Below are positions 43,902-53,990 of a DNA stretch of 64,000 nt, one piece after another. Below the pieces are notes generated by a model. That model saw nothing but the letters and a program-made list of their open reading frames with translations, was not told the DNA's origin and did not search any database. Both the position numbers and the translations under genes were made by a program. This stretch comes from Boseongicola sp. SB0665_bin_10 (lineage in GTDB: Bacteria > Pseudomonadota > Alphaproteobacteria > Rhodobacterales > Rhodobacteraceae), in assembly GCA_009838075.1 (NCBI GenBank), contig VXSG01000004.1, positions 1-64,000 of the forward strand, in the 5' to 3' direction. Position 1 is the first letter of the stretch. The number at the start of each line of letters is the position of its first letter.

Positions 43902-44107
43902 GTCGGTGCCTGTCGGACTCCATCCTTGCAAAGGACCGCAAGCCGGGCCATGAGATTGTGCGGCATTTCTTCTGCAAGTCTCGCTGCGGTGGCACAGATG
44001 ACCGACATGGCCAAGCCCGGTGCATTTTCGATTCTTGAAGGCACGGACGTCGGGGGTCCGGCAGCAGCTGCCTGTCACTTGACGGATTCCGCGAGGGCGA
44101 TGACGCG

Positions 44108-45772
44108 ATGGCTATCGAAGCTGACCACGTAATTGTCGGCGCGGGCAGCGCCGGCTGTGCAATGGCGTACCGACTCGCCGAAGCCGGTCGCAAGGTCATC
44201 GTCGTGGAGTACGGCGGCAGCGACCTCGGACCGCTCATCAACATGCCGGGTGCACTCAGCTACCCGATGAGAATGCGCCGATACGACTGGGGACTTGTGA
44301 GCGACCCCGAACCGCACCTTGGCGACCGGCGAATTGCGACTCCTCGCGGCAAGGTGATTGGCGGGTCGAGTTCCATCAACGGAATGGTCTACGTGCGTGG
44401 CCATGCACGGGACTTCGACCATTGGCGTGACCTGGGAGCGGACGCCTGGAGCTACGCCGATGTCCTGCCCTACTTCCAGCGAATGGAGGACTGGCACGAT
44501 GGCAGCCGTGGCGGTTCGGCCTCATGGCGCGGTCGGGGAGGACCGCTGCACGTCACGCGCGGACAACGGCGCAATCCGCTGACACGTGCCTTCGTCGAGG
44601 CCGGGCGGCAGGCGGGCTATCCCGTGACCCTGGACTTCAATGGCTACCAGCAGGAAGGTTTCGGCGCCTTCGAGATGACCATCTGGAACGGTGCGCGATG
44701 GTCGGCGGCCAAGGCCTATCTGAGACCTGCGCTGCGGACCGGGAATTGCAGGCTGGTCCGTGCCCACGCGAACCGAGTCACCTTTGATGGAACACGGGCG
44801 ACCGGAGTCGAGATCGAGCGCGCCGGACGCACCGAGGTGATTCACGTTGGTTCCGAAGTCATTCTGTCGGCCTCATCCCTGAATTCACCGAAGCTGCTCA
44901 TGCTCTCGGGCATTGGCCCTGCAGCGCATCTGGCCGAACACGGGATCGAGGTCCTCGCGGATCGGCGAGGTGTCGGCCAGAACCTTCAGGATCACCTCGA
45001 ACTCTATGTCCAAGTGGCCACATCGCAGCCGGTGAGCCTGTACAGGTACTGGAATCTCCCGGGCAAGGCCTATGTGGCCTTGCGCTGGCTTCTCGCCCGC
45101 GACGGCCCCGGCGCCTCGAACCAGTTCGAGAGCACGGGTTTCATCCGTTCTGCGGCCGGAGTCGAGTATCCCGACATCCAGTTCCATTTCCTGCCGATCG
45201 CAATCGGGTATGACGGGCGGATGGCGGCGAAGATGCACGGCTTTCAGGCCCATGTCGGCCCGATGCGGAGCCCTTCCCGTGGCGAGGTGCTGTTGCGGTC
45301 GGCCGACCCTAGGGATCCGCCGCGAATCAGGTTCAACTACATGAGCCACGAGAGTGACTGGCGGGACTTCCGAACCGGCATCCGGCTGACACGCGAAATC
45401 TTCGCCCAGCCGGCATTTGCACCATATTACGGTCGGGAGCTGCTGCCCGGACCCGAAGCCCAGACCGACGACGAGCTCGATGCCGTGGTCCGGGATCATG
45501 TCGAAAGCGCCTACCATCCCTGCGGCACAGCGCGCATGGGACGACGAGACGACCCGATGGCGGTCGTGGACGCGGAAGCGCGCGTGATCGGGGTCGAAGG
45601 GCTCCGGCTCGCGGACAGTTCCGTCTTTCCAAGGATCACCAACGGCAACTTGAACGCGCCGTCAATCATGGTTGGCGAAAAGGTCTCCGACGCAATTCTC
45701 GGCCGGCCGCCACTGGCACCCAGCAATCTGGAGCCCTGGATTCATCCCGACTGGGAAAGTCGACAACGATAG
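44108..45772 (+). CDS. GMC-family oxidoreductase, choline dehydrogenase-like
   Basis: [52 protein letters not shown]. Confidence 0.92.
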   Translation: MAIEADHVIVGAGSAGCAMAYRLAEAGRKVIVVEYGGSDLGPLINMPGALSYPMRMRRYDWGLVSDPEPHLGDRRIATPRGKVIGGSSSINGMVYVRGHARDFDHWRDLGADAWSYADVLPYFQRMEDWHDGSRGGSASWRGRGGPLHVTRGQRRNPLTRAFVEAGRQAGYPVTLDFNGYQQEGFGAFEMTIWNGARWSAAKAYLRPALRTGNCRLVRAHANRVTFDGTRATGVEIERAGRTEVIHVGSEVILSASSLNSPKLLMLSGIGPAAHLAEHGIEVLADRRGVGQNLQDHLELYVQVATSQPVSLYRYWNLPGKAYVALRWLLARDGPGASNQFESTGFIRSAAGVEYPDIQFHFLPIAIGYDGRMAAKMHGFQAHVGPMRSPSRGEVLLRSADPRDPPRIRFNYMSHESDWRDFRTGIRLTREIFAQPAFAPYYGRELLPGPEAQTDDELDAVVRDHVESAYHPCGTARMGRRDDPMAVVDAEARVIGVEGLRLADSSVFPRITNGNLNAPSIMVGEKVSDAILGRPPLAPSNLEPWIHPDWESRQR

Positions 45773-45788
45773 TCCTTCCGGACCTCGC

Positions 45789-46550
45789 TCAAGGCGCGAG
45801 AGTCTCGGTATTCCCATCCACGGCGAGAACCTGGCCGGAAATCTTCGACGCCGCACCCGAAGCCAGGAAATGGACCGTGCCTGCCACGTCTGCAGCCGTG
45901 ACCCAGGTCTTCATCGACACGCCGGCCGCATGACTTCGCCGCACTTCGGCTTCGTCAACGCCCTGCGCAGCGGCTTCCATCGCGACCACCCTGTCCATGC
46001 GCGGCCCCTCGACCGCACCGGGGCAAACGGCATTGACGCGAACGCCCGCCGGCCCAAGTTCCATCGCCAGGGTCTTCGTCAGGCCCACAAGCGCCCATTT
46101 GGCGGCGGCGTAGGGACTCCTGAGCGGATAGCCCGCAATTCCGGCCGTCGAGGAGGTCAGGACGATCAAGCCAGCCCTTTCGGCACGCATCACGCGCGCA
46201 GCCCAGCGGCATGTCAGGAACGTCCCATGCAAGTTCGTTGCCACGCAGCGCTGCCATTCACCGTAATCCAGATCCTCTATCCGGCCAGCCGGCCCGCCCG
46301 TGCCGGCATTCGCGCAGACCACGTCGGCACCGCCCCAACTTGCCTCGACGATCCCCAGGAAGGCTGCCATTTCGGTCTCCGACGTGACGTCCGCCACTGC
46401 GGTCGTTGCCTCCGGCCATGCCGACGCGAACGCGGCGACCGCGTTCGCGTCGACGTCGCAGACGGCGACCTGATCGCCGTCGGCAAGGAACCGTTCCGCG
46501 ATAGCCTTGCCGATTCCGGAAGCGCCCGCGGTTACGACAATCCGGCGCAA
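45789..46550 (-). CDS. Short-chain dehydrogenase/reductase
   Basis: VTAGASGIGKAIAERF, YAAAKWALVGLTKTLAMELGPAGVRVNAVCPG. Confidence 0.92.
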   Translation of the reverse strand: MRRIVVTAGASGIGKAIAERFLADGDQVAVCDVDANAVAAFASAWPEATTAVADVTSETEMAAFLGIVEASWGGADVVCANAGTGGPAGRIEDLDYGEWQRCVATNLHGTFLTCRWAARVMRAERAGLIVLTSSTAGIAGYPLRSPYAAAKWALVGLTKTLAMELGPAGVRVNAVCPGAVEGPRMDRVVAMEAAAQGVDEAEVRRSHAAGVSMKTWVTAADVAGTVHFLASGAASKISGQVLAVDGNTETLAP

Positions 46551-46764
46551 TTGCGTTCTCCTGCTCGATCTTGACGGAATCGGATGGCAGTCACCGATTC
46601 GCTGGCATTACGGACTTCCCGGGCCGCAACATGGCCTGCAAGAGCATAGCAGTCCACCGCAGAAACGTCATGAGCAATGCTGGAATTCGTCCGGCCAATC
46701 CCGGCTTGCGAAGCAACGGGGCGCATGCGACCAACGGTGCCGAAAAAGAGGAAATCGAGCGAGA

Positions 46765-48429
46765 ATGAGCGAGACCGGAAAGACCGCAAGAAACATACTC
46801 TTCGTCATGCATGATCAGCTCCGCTTCGACTACCTGAGCTGCGCCGGGCACCCGCACTTGCACACGCCGAACTTTGATCGAGTCGCGTCGATGGGAGTGC
46901 GGTTCACCAACGCATATGCCCAGTCGCCTGTCTGCGGCGCGTCCCGGATGAGCTTCTATACCGGCCGTTACGTCTCGTCTCATGGCGCCCAGTGGAACGG
47001 GTTTCCCATCAGGGTCGGCGAACAGACGCTTGGGGACCACCTGCGACGCCTTGGCATGAGCTGCTGGTTGATCGGCAAGACGCACATGAAGGCGGACGCC
47101 GAGGGAATGGCTCGCCTCGGGCTTGCACCCGACAGCGTCATTGGCGCGCGACAGGCCGAGTGCGGCTTTGACGCCTGGATCAGGGACGACGGGCTCTGGG
47201 GCGAAGGGCCGGACGGGTACTATGACGAAAGGCCCTCTCCCTACAACGAATACCTCAGGTCGAAAGGCTATCCCGGCACAAATCCCTGGGCTGACTTTGC
47301 CAACGCCGGGAGCGACGACGACAAAATCGCCAGCGGATGGATGCTCGTCAATTCGGACAAACCCGCCAACATCCGCGAGCAAGACAGTGAAACGCCCTGG
47401 CTTACGCGCGAGGCCATCCGGTTCATCGACCAGGCGACTGATCCCTGGTGTGCGCATCTAAGCTACATCAAGCCGCATTGGCCCTACATCGTGCCGTCCC
47501 CCTACCACGCCATGTACGGCCCGAACCATGTTCCGGCTCCACGACGCCACGAGATCGAGCGAGACGACCCGCACCCTGTCTACGGAGCCTACATGGACAA
47601 TCGCGCCGCCGCCGCGTTTCAAAATGACGAGGCGCGGCAAAAGGCGGTTCGCGCCTACATGGGCCTGATCAAGCAATGCGACGACCAGCTGGGCAAGCTG
47701 CTTGATCACCTGGAAGCAACGGATCGGATGGACAGCACGATGATCGTCCTGACCTCCGATCACGGCGACTACCTGGGAGATCACTGGCTGGGCGAAAAGG
47801 ACCTCTTCCACGAGCCGAGCGTCAAGATCCCGCTCATCGTCTACGACCCGCGCCCTGACGCGGACGGCACCCGCGGCCAGACCTGCGACGCTCTTGTCGA
47901 GTCCATTGATGTCGCCGCCACGTTCGTGGAGTTTGCGGGTGGCAAGGTGCCCGATCACGTCATCGAGGGACGGTCGCTCCTGCCGCTGATTCGCGGCGAG
48001 TCCCCTGCGTGGCGCGAATTCGTCATCAGCGAATACGACTATTCCGTGACGCCGCAATGCGCAAAGCTCGGACTCGAGCCGCGCGATGCACGACTCTTCA
48101 TGGTCTTCGATGGCCGGTTCAAGATGATGCATGCCGAAGGAGGCTTTCGGCCAATGCTCTTCGATCTGGAGACCGATCCAGACGAGTTTCACGACCTCGC
48201 CAAGGGAGACGCGCATCAAGGCGAGATCGACAGGCTCTACGGATGCCTTGCCAAGTGGGGCAGGCGACTGGCGCAGCGTGTGACCAAGTCCGACGACGAC
48301 ATCAAGGCCATGCGCGGGCGATCACAACGCAAGGGCATCCTGCCCTTCCTCGTTGACGGCTCCGAGGTCGAAGACGAATTCACGGCACGGTATCGCGGCC
48401 GGACGCCGGCCAGGTTTGCGGAGGAATAG
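46765..48429 (+). CDS. Sulfatase / phosphonate-monoester-hydrolase-like alkaline phosphatase superfamily enzyme
   Basis: NILFVMHDQLRFDYLS, SPVCGASRMSFYTGRYVSSHG, LTSDHGDYLGDH. Confidence 0.9.
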   Translation: MSETGKTARNILFVMHDQLRFDYLSCAGHPHLHTPNFDRVASMGVRFTNAYAQSPVCGASRMSFYTGRYVSSHGAQWNGFPIRVGEQTLGDHLRRLGMSCWLIGKTHMKADAEGMARLGLAPDSVIGARQAECGFDAWIRDDGLWGEGPDGYYDERPSPYNEYLRSKGYPGTNPWADFANAGSDDDKIASGWMLVNSDKPANIREQDSETPWLTREAIRFIDQATDPWCAHLSYIKPHWPYIVPSPYHAMYGPNHVPAPRRHEIERDDPHPVYGAYMDNRAAAAFQNDEARQKAVRAYMGLIKQCDDQLGKLLDHLEATDRMDSTMIVLTSDHGDYLGDHWLGEKDLFHEPSVKIPLIVYDPRPDADGTRGQTCDALVESIDVAATFVEFAGGKVPDHVIEGRSLLPLIRGESPAWREFVISEYDYSVTPQCAKLGLEPRDARLFMVFDGRFKMMHAEGGFRPMLFDLETDPDEFHDLAKGDAHQGEIDRLYGCLAKWGRRLAQRVTKSDDDIKAMRGRSQRKGILPFLVDGSEVEDEFTARYRGRTPARFAEE

Positions 48430-48432
48430 CTT

Positions 48433-49197
48433 GTGCGGGTCGCCATCACGGGTGCAGCGTCAGGAATTGGAGCGGCCACCGCGAAAAGGCTGTTGGCGGC
48501 AGGGCACGAGGTCATCGCCTTCGACATCGCCGAGCCTGCCTCGGCCAGTGCCTGGTACAACTGCGACATGGCGGATCCGACCTCGATCGATGCCGCCGTC
48601 GCCAGGGCGCATGGGCGTTTTGACGCGCTTGTCACCTGTGCGGGCATCCCGCCCCGGCCCGGCAATGCGCAAGCCGTCCTCGCAGTGAATGCACTGGGCC
48701 TGGTTCATCTGACCGAAGCATTCCTGCCGCTGCTCCAGAAGGGCGCCAGCATCGTCAACGTCGCATCTCGCGCGGGCGGGCACTGGCGCGACAACATCGC
48801 CGAGGTGAAGGCATTGTTGGCTCTGCGGGACCCGTCGAGTCTCGATTCGTTCATCACGCGCCACGACATCGACCACGTCCGCGCCTACAATCTCTCGAAG
48901 GAGGCCGTGATCGTCTGGACCATGGCCAGCACGGAACGGCTGACCGGGATGGACATCCGCATGAATTCCGTGAGTCCTGGCGCCGTCAGCACTGGCATTC
49001 TCGAAGACTTCGCCAACGCCTTCGGTGAAGTTGTGGCCAGAAACGTCGCGCGTGCCGGACGACCGGCATTGCCGGAAGAAGTTGCCGACCTGATCATCTT
49101 CCTGGCCAGCCCTGAGAGCAACTGGATCAAGGGGATCGATCTCTGCATTGACGGCGGGATGTCAGCCATGGCGTTGTCCGACACGCTTGGGCTCTGA
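48433..49197 (+). CDS. SDR, coniferyl-alcohol/3-alpha-hydroxysteroid dehydrogenase-like
   Basis: VAITGAASGIGAATAKRLLAAGHEV, YNLSKEAVIVWTM. Confidence 0.85.
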   Translation: MRVAITGAASGIGAATAKRLLAAGHEVIAFDIAEPASASAWYNCDMADPTSIDAAVARAHGRFDALVTCAGIPPRPGNAQAVLAVNALGLVHLTEAFLPLLQKGASIVNVASRAGGHWRDNIAEVKALLALRDPSSLDSFITRHDIDHVRAYNLSKEAVIVWTMASTERLTGMDIRMNSVSPGAVSTGILEDFANAFGEVVARNVARAGRPALPEEVADLIIFLASPESNWIKGIDLCIDGGMSAMALSDTLGL

Positions 49198-49411
49198 AGT
49201 CCACCTGACTTCGCCTGCGCCCCTCCACGCGGCAGCGGCGGTTGGTTCTGCCTTCGTCGCGTTCCCCGGCCCGGCGAGGAGGGCATCCCGAACCGGGCGA
49301 CGGCACGGGCCATCGGGACTTCGCCGCCATGCTTGCCGCTCATGCCGCGGCCGGGAATGCGCGATTGCCACGGCGAAAGCGCCGACACGGAAAATTCGGG
49401 CGGCGCTTGAG

Positions 49412-50533
49412 CTACGTTGCGCTGAGCGCGTCCGACAGGACCGCTTCCAGGACGTCAAGTGGCACGTCCTCGGCCACAAACGCTCTGCCAATGCCGCGCA
49501 CAAGCACCATCCTGAGCCGGGCATCGACGACTTTCTTGTCCTGTCTCATGAGGCCGATCAACGTTCCGGCATCCGGCAGATCCCCGGGAATGTCGGCAAG
49601 ATCGAATTTCATTCCCATGGATTCCAGATGCGCGCGGACGCGGACCGGCGCTTCCTGGGAACACAGGCCCATGCGCGCGGACATCTCGAATGCCAGGGCA
49701 CACCCAAGCGCCACGCCTTCGCCGTGCAAAAGGCGGTCTCCGTAGTTCGTGGCCGCTTCAAGCGCGTGACAGAACGTGTGCCCCAGATTGAGCAATGCGC
49801 GGTCCCCCTCCTCGGTCTCGTCTTGCGCAACGATTTCGGCTTTCATTTCCACCGAGCGGCGCACTGCCTGAGCCCTGAGATCCCGGTCACCTTCAACCAG
49901 CGTCCTGCCGTTTCCTTCCAGCCATTCGAAGAAGGCGGCGTCTCCAATCAGGCCGTATTTGACCACCTCCCCGTAGCCGGCCAGGAAATCGCGTCGTGGC
50001 AGCGTCGCGAGGGTGCCGGTATCTGCAAGGACCAGGGACGGCTGGTGGAACGATCCGACCAGGTTCTTGCCATGCGGCGAATTGATGCCCGTCTTGCCGC
50101 CGACGGAACTGTCTACCTGCGCCAGAAGCGTCGTCGGCATCTGGACAAACCTGATCCCACGTCGCAGGATCGCCGCGGCGAACCCTCCCAGATCGCCAAT
50201 GACGCCGCCGCCGAGCGCAATCATCACGTCGCGGCGTTCGACCCGCTCCTCCAGCATCCATTCGACAGTTCGTTCCAGAATGGCCCAGCTCTTCGTGGCC
50301 TCGCCGACAGGCAACGTCTGGACCACACTGCCGATTCCCTCTGCGGCAAGCCCGGCCTGCAATGTCCCGAGATGCATTTCCGCCACGGTCTCATCGGTCA
50401 GCACGGCCACGCGGGGACGCTTCAGAAACGGCCGAATCTCGACACCCGCGCGCGCTACCAGGCCTTCGCCAACGCGGACATCGTAGCTCCTGTCACCGAG
50501 CGCGACCTGAACGACCTCGTCTCTCACCGACAT
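49412..50533 (-). CDS. aroB: 3-dehydroquinate synthase
   Basis: ALGGGVIGDLGGFAAAILRRGIRFVQMPTTLLAQVDSSVGGKTGIN. Confidence 0.97.
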   Translation of the reverse strand: MSVRDEVVQVALGDRSYDVRVGEGLVARAGVEIRPFLKRPRVAVLTDETVAEMHLGTLQAGLAAEGIGSVVQTLPVGEATKSWAILERTVEWMLEERVERRDVMIALGGGVIGDLGGFAAAILRRGIRFVQMPTTLLAQVDSSVGGKTGINSPHGKNLVGSFHQPSLVLADTGTLATLPRRDFLAGYGEVVKYGLIGDAAFFEWLEGNGRTLVEGDRDLRAQAVRRSVEMKAEIVAQDETEEGDRALLNLGHTFCHALEAATNYGDRLLHGEGVALGCALAFEMSARMGLCSQEAPVRVRAHLESMGMKFDLADIPGDLPDAGTLIGLMRQDKKVVDARLRMVLVRGIGRAFVAEDVPLDVLEAVLSDALSAT

Positions 50534-51090
50534 TCCGCCAACACGTCATCTCGGACGCGAAGCGCCTTCAGCACGCGATCCGTCATTTCGTCAATGGTGC
50601 AGGGGGGCTCTGCATCCACCGTCACGTCTGCAAGGGCGTAGACCGGTGTGCGCACCTCATATAGTGACGCAAGCGTTTGCTTCGGACGCTTCGTGCGCAG
50701 CAGCGGTCGCGTCGACTTGTGCCGCACACGCTGCCAAAGCAGGTCAAGGTCGGCACGCAGCCAGACCGAGAGCCCCTGCTCACCAATCAACGTCCGGTTG
50801 TTCTCGCGGAGAAACGCCCCGCCCCCGGTCGCCAGAACCATGGGCTCGCCCCCCAGGAGTCGCGCAATCACCTGCGTCTCCCGGGCGCGAAAGAACTCCT
50901 CGCCATCGCGTTCGAAGATCTCCGCGATGGTCCGGCTCGCCGCCCGTTCGATCTCCGCATCACTGTCAAGAAACGGGACATCCAGACGCTTTGCCAAAGC
51001 GGTTCCAATGGCGCTCTTGCCGGCTCCCATCATCCCCACCATCACGACGGTTTTCCTTAGCTTGAATGGCAAAGCAGACGCTTCCCGCAT
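50524..51090 (-). CDS. aroK: Shikimate kinase
   Basis: VVMVGMMGAGKSAIGTALAKRLDVPFLDSDAEIE, LATGGGAF. Confidence 0.95.
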   Translation of the reverse strand: MREASALPFKLRKTVVMVGMMGAGKSAIGTALAKRLDVPFLDSDAEIERAASRTIAEIFERDGEEFFRARETQVIARLLGGEPMVLATGGGAFLRENNRTLIGEQGLSVWLRADLDLLWQRVRHKSTRPLLRTKRPKQTLASLYEVRTPVYALADVTVDAEPPCTIDEMTDRVLKALRVRDDVLAECR

Positions 51091-51136
51091 CACTTTTCGC
51101 GTTGCTGACCTGAATGGCGTGATCTTCTTGCAAATA

Positions 51137-51151
51137 CCAGATATAATCTGG
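51137..51151. promoter_or_regulatory. Palindrome CCAGAT-ATA-ATCTGG in the divergent aroK / small-ORF intergenic region
   Basis: Perfect 6-bp arms, 3-nt spacer; contains TATAAT. Confidence 0.45.
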
Positions 51152-51207
51152 CAGACGCGGCCGGATTCGGCATGATCCTGCAATGCTGGTACAAGAGGCG
51201 CATCAAG

Positions 51208-51342
51208 ATGCTTCGTCTTCTGAAACTCGTGTTCGTTGTGTTGATCCTTCTCGGTGGAGCGGTGATCGTCTACGCATATGTGGGCGACCTGAGCCCGAAA
51301 CAGGTCACCGTTAGCGCCCCGGTGGAACTGGATGGCGGCTAG
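51208..51342 (+). CDS. 44-aa single-TM small protein (not in supplied ORF track)
   Basis: MLRLLKLVFVVLILLGGAVIVYAYVGDLSPKQVTVSAPVELDGG*; stop overlaps the start of the next ORF. Confidence 0.75.
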   Translation: MLRLLKLVFVVLILLGGAVIVYAYVGDLSPKQVTVSAPVELDGG

Positions 51343-52882
51343 TTCAGCTTTCGTGCGGCTGGCATGCGGCATTCTCGTCGCGCGATTCCTGCTGGCTGCC
51401 GCGTGGGCAGGCGACCATCCGCTCTCCGCAATTGACTGGCTTTCGAATTCCGTGGCACCTCCACAGGCCGAATCGGCCCCCCCGAACGACGTGACTCCGC
51501 TTGCCGCGCTGCCGTCGGAAATCGCGGTACTGCCTCTCGACGGGAACACGCCGGACGGCGTGGGCCTGCAACCTGCGGAGCAGCTCGGACTGGCGCCCGG
51601 CCTCTGGGGTCGCAGTTCAGCCGCCGATCTTGCCCGCGCCGTTTCAACCCTTCCGGACGGCAGCAATGCGCCACCTGTACTCAATCGCTTTCTGCGCGAC
51701 GTGCTGACGGGCCAGTTTGACCCGCCGATAGACGCGGCCATCGACGACAGGTTCTTTCTTGCGCGGATCGACCGACTCCTGTCCATGGGTCACTTGCAGG
51801 AAGCGGACGAGATCATTCGCCGGGCCGGGCCGGAGGAATCTCGGCGGTTTCGCCGCGCCTTCGACATCGCATTGCTGACGGGCAACGAGACCGAGGCCTG
51901 CCGCATCATCGAGAACGCGCCGGACATTTCGCCAACCTATCCGGCACGCATCTTTTGCCTCGCCCGGCTCGGAAACTGGGATGTTGCAGCGCTCACGCTT
52001 GGAAACGCGGAAGCGCTTGGAATCCTGGCTCCGGAGGAAGAAGAGCTTCTGCTGCACTTTCTTGATCCCGAACTCTTCGAAGGCGACCCGCTTCCAGCAC
52101 CGCCACGGCTCCCCTCGCCCCTGCAATTCCGGCTGTTCGAGGCCGTCGGCGAACGCATCCCGACCGAGCAATTGCCGGTCGCCTTTGCTGTGGCGGACCT
52201 CTCAAGCACAACCGGATGGAAGGCTCGACTTCGAGCTGCCGAGCGCCTTACGGCGGCAGGCGCGCTGCCGGTCAGCCGCCTGCTCGAAGTCTATGCGGAA
52301 GGAAAGCCGGCTGCGTCCGGCGGCATTTGGGAGCGCGTCAGCGCAGTCGGGTCCCTGATGACCGCCCTGAAGTCCGAAGACGGCGGTCTCGTGAGTCCGG
52401 CCCTGGCGCCCGCATGGAAGGCGGCCAATGCCGGGGGCTACGAAAAGGCCCTTGCGAAATGGCTTGCGGCACGCCTTGAAGGCCGGGATCTTTCGGATCC
52501 GGCCATGCGCATTGCCTTCGAGATCGCGTTGCTTGCGGAAGATCCGGTGCTCGCCGAGCATTTTGCGGGCGACCGCAGAGAAAGCCAGTTCCTGCTCGCG
52601 ATTGCAAAGGGGCTTCGCGGCGCATTGCCCGGCCCGAACATGCTTGCGCAAGCCGTCGTTCGCGGTCTCGCGGCACATGGCCCGAGCCCCGCCTACCGTG
52701 TCTTGATCGAGGGAGATCGCGAAGGAGAAGCCCTCTTTCGCGCGCTTCTGCAGCTCATGGACGGGGCGGCGGGCAACCCGTATGCCACGCAGCAATCCCT
52801 CATGCTGCTGCGAACTCTTGGCCTTGAACCCCTGGCCCGGCAGGTTGCAATCGAACTGGTGCTGGAACACGGCAGGGCATGA
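51332..52882 (+). CDS. Conserved hypothetical protein with signal peptide, alpha-helical-repeat-like
   Basis: Long ORF in an aroB-aroK / xerD context; overlaps the 44-aa ORF and xerD by a few nt. Confidence 0.75.
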   Translation: MAASSAFVRLACGILVARFLLAAAWAGDHPLSAIDWLSNSVAPPQAESAPPNDVTPLAALPSEIAVLPLDGNTPDGVGLQPAEQLGLAPGLWGRSSAADLARAVSTLPDGSNAPPVLNRFLRDVLTGQFDPPIDAAIDDRFFLARIDRLLSMGHLQEADEIIRRAGPEESRRFRRAFDIALLTGNETEACRIIENAPDISPTYPARIFCLARLGNWDVAALTLGNAEALGILAPEEEELLLHFLDPELFEGDPLPAPPRLPSPLQFRLFEAVGERIPTEQLPVAFAVADLSSTTGWKARLRAAERLTAAGALPVSRLLEVYAEGKPAASGGIWERVSAVGSLMTALKSEDGGLVSPALAPAWKAANAGGYEKALAKWLAARLEGRDLSDPAMRIAFEIALLAEDPVLAEHFAGDRRESQFLLAIAKGLRGALPGPNMLAQAVVRGLAAHGPSPAYRVLIEGDREGEALFRALLQLMDGAAGNPYATQQSLMLLRTLGLEPLARQVAIELVLEHGRA

Positions 52883-53805
52883 ACGAGTCGGAGCGCATCA
52901 CGACCTTTCTCGACGCCCAGGTCGCCGAACTCAATGCTTCCCGGAATACGCAAGTGGCCTATGCACGGGATCTGAAGGATTTTCTGGGATGGCTGAAGAC
53001 AAGGAAGTTGGCGCTGCTGACCGTCAACCAGACGGGGATCGAAGATTACCTCATTGACCTTGACGCATTGGGTCTGGCACGCTCAACCCGCGTCCGTCGC
53101 CTCTCCGCCGTCCGGCAATTCTATCGCTTTGCATTTGAATCGGGCTGGCGTCGCGACAACCCCGCGATCCGCGTAAAGGGTCCCGCCCCTGAAAGGCGCC
53201 TGCCAGGAACCTTGTCCGAAGACGAGGTTGAGCGCCTTCTCGAAGCGGCGCGCGAAACAGGCCGCCTGAATGACCGGCTTCGGAATGCCTGCCTGATGGA
53301 GATTCTCTATGCGACAGGCTCAAGGGTCAGCGAATTGGTTTCGTTGCCCGTCACGGCCGCACGGGGAAATCCGAAATTGCTTCTCATGCGTGGCAAGGGG
53401 GGCAAGGAACGAATCTTGCCGCTCTCCGAACCAGCCCGTCTCGCACTGTCCGCCTGGCTGGAAAGACGGGACGCATTGGAGGAAGTTGCCCGCAAGAACA
53501 GAGGCGTTCCGCCATCGCGATATCTCTTTCCGTCGCGCGGCAGGTCCGGACACCTTACGCGGCACAGATTCTATCAGTTGGTCAAGGAGCTTGCCGTCGC
53601 GGCAGGCATTTCGCCAGGCAGGGTCACTCCACACACCCTGCGACACGCCTTTGCCACGCACCTGCTCGCCAGGGGCGCCGACCTTCGTGCCATCCAGACC
53701 CTTCTGGGCCATTCAGACATCGCCACAACCGAGATATACACCCATGTGCTCGAGGACCGCGTCAAGGAACTCGTTCTGGAACATCACCCGCTTGCGAAAG
53801 AATGA
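52879..53805 (+). CDS. xerD: Tyrosine recombinase XerD/XerC-like
   Basis: TPHTLRHAFATHLLARGADLRAIQTLLGHSDIATTEIYTHV. Confidence 0.93.
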   Translation: MNESERITTFLDAQVAELNASRNTQVAYARDLKDFLGWLKTRKLALLTVNQTGIEDYLIDLDALGLARSTRVRRLSAVRQFYRFAFESGWRRDNPAIRVKGPAPERRLPGTLSEDEVERLLEAARETGRLNDRLRNACLMEILYATGSRVSELVSLPVTAARGNPKLLLMRGKGGKERILPLSEPARLALSAWLERRDALEEVARKNRGVPPSRYLFPSRGRSGHLTRHRFYQLVKELAVAAGISPGRVTPHTLRHAFATHLLARGADLRAIQTLLGHSDIATTEIYTHVLEDRVKELVLEHHPLAKE

Positions 53806-53990
53806 AGCCGCCAGAACCGTTCCGCCGGTTCACGGTCGGATTCGAACACGAAGCATCAGGATCCCTGCCACGCGGAGCGGGACCTCCACGTCCGTGCAGC
53901 CATGCCCCGTCGGCGAATCCTGGTCCGCACCCGAACATCTCTTCCTTGAATGACTCCCGCCGGCACTTCATATTGCGAGAATGGCCTTGA

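Noticed and set aside
53838-53860. GGATTCGAACAC in the xerD-CNNM gap
   Set aside because: Looks like a reverse T-loop, but no acceptor/anticodon stems found nearby.
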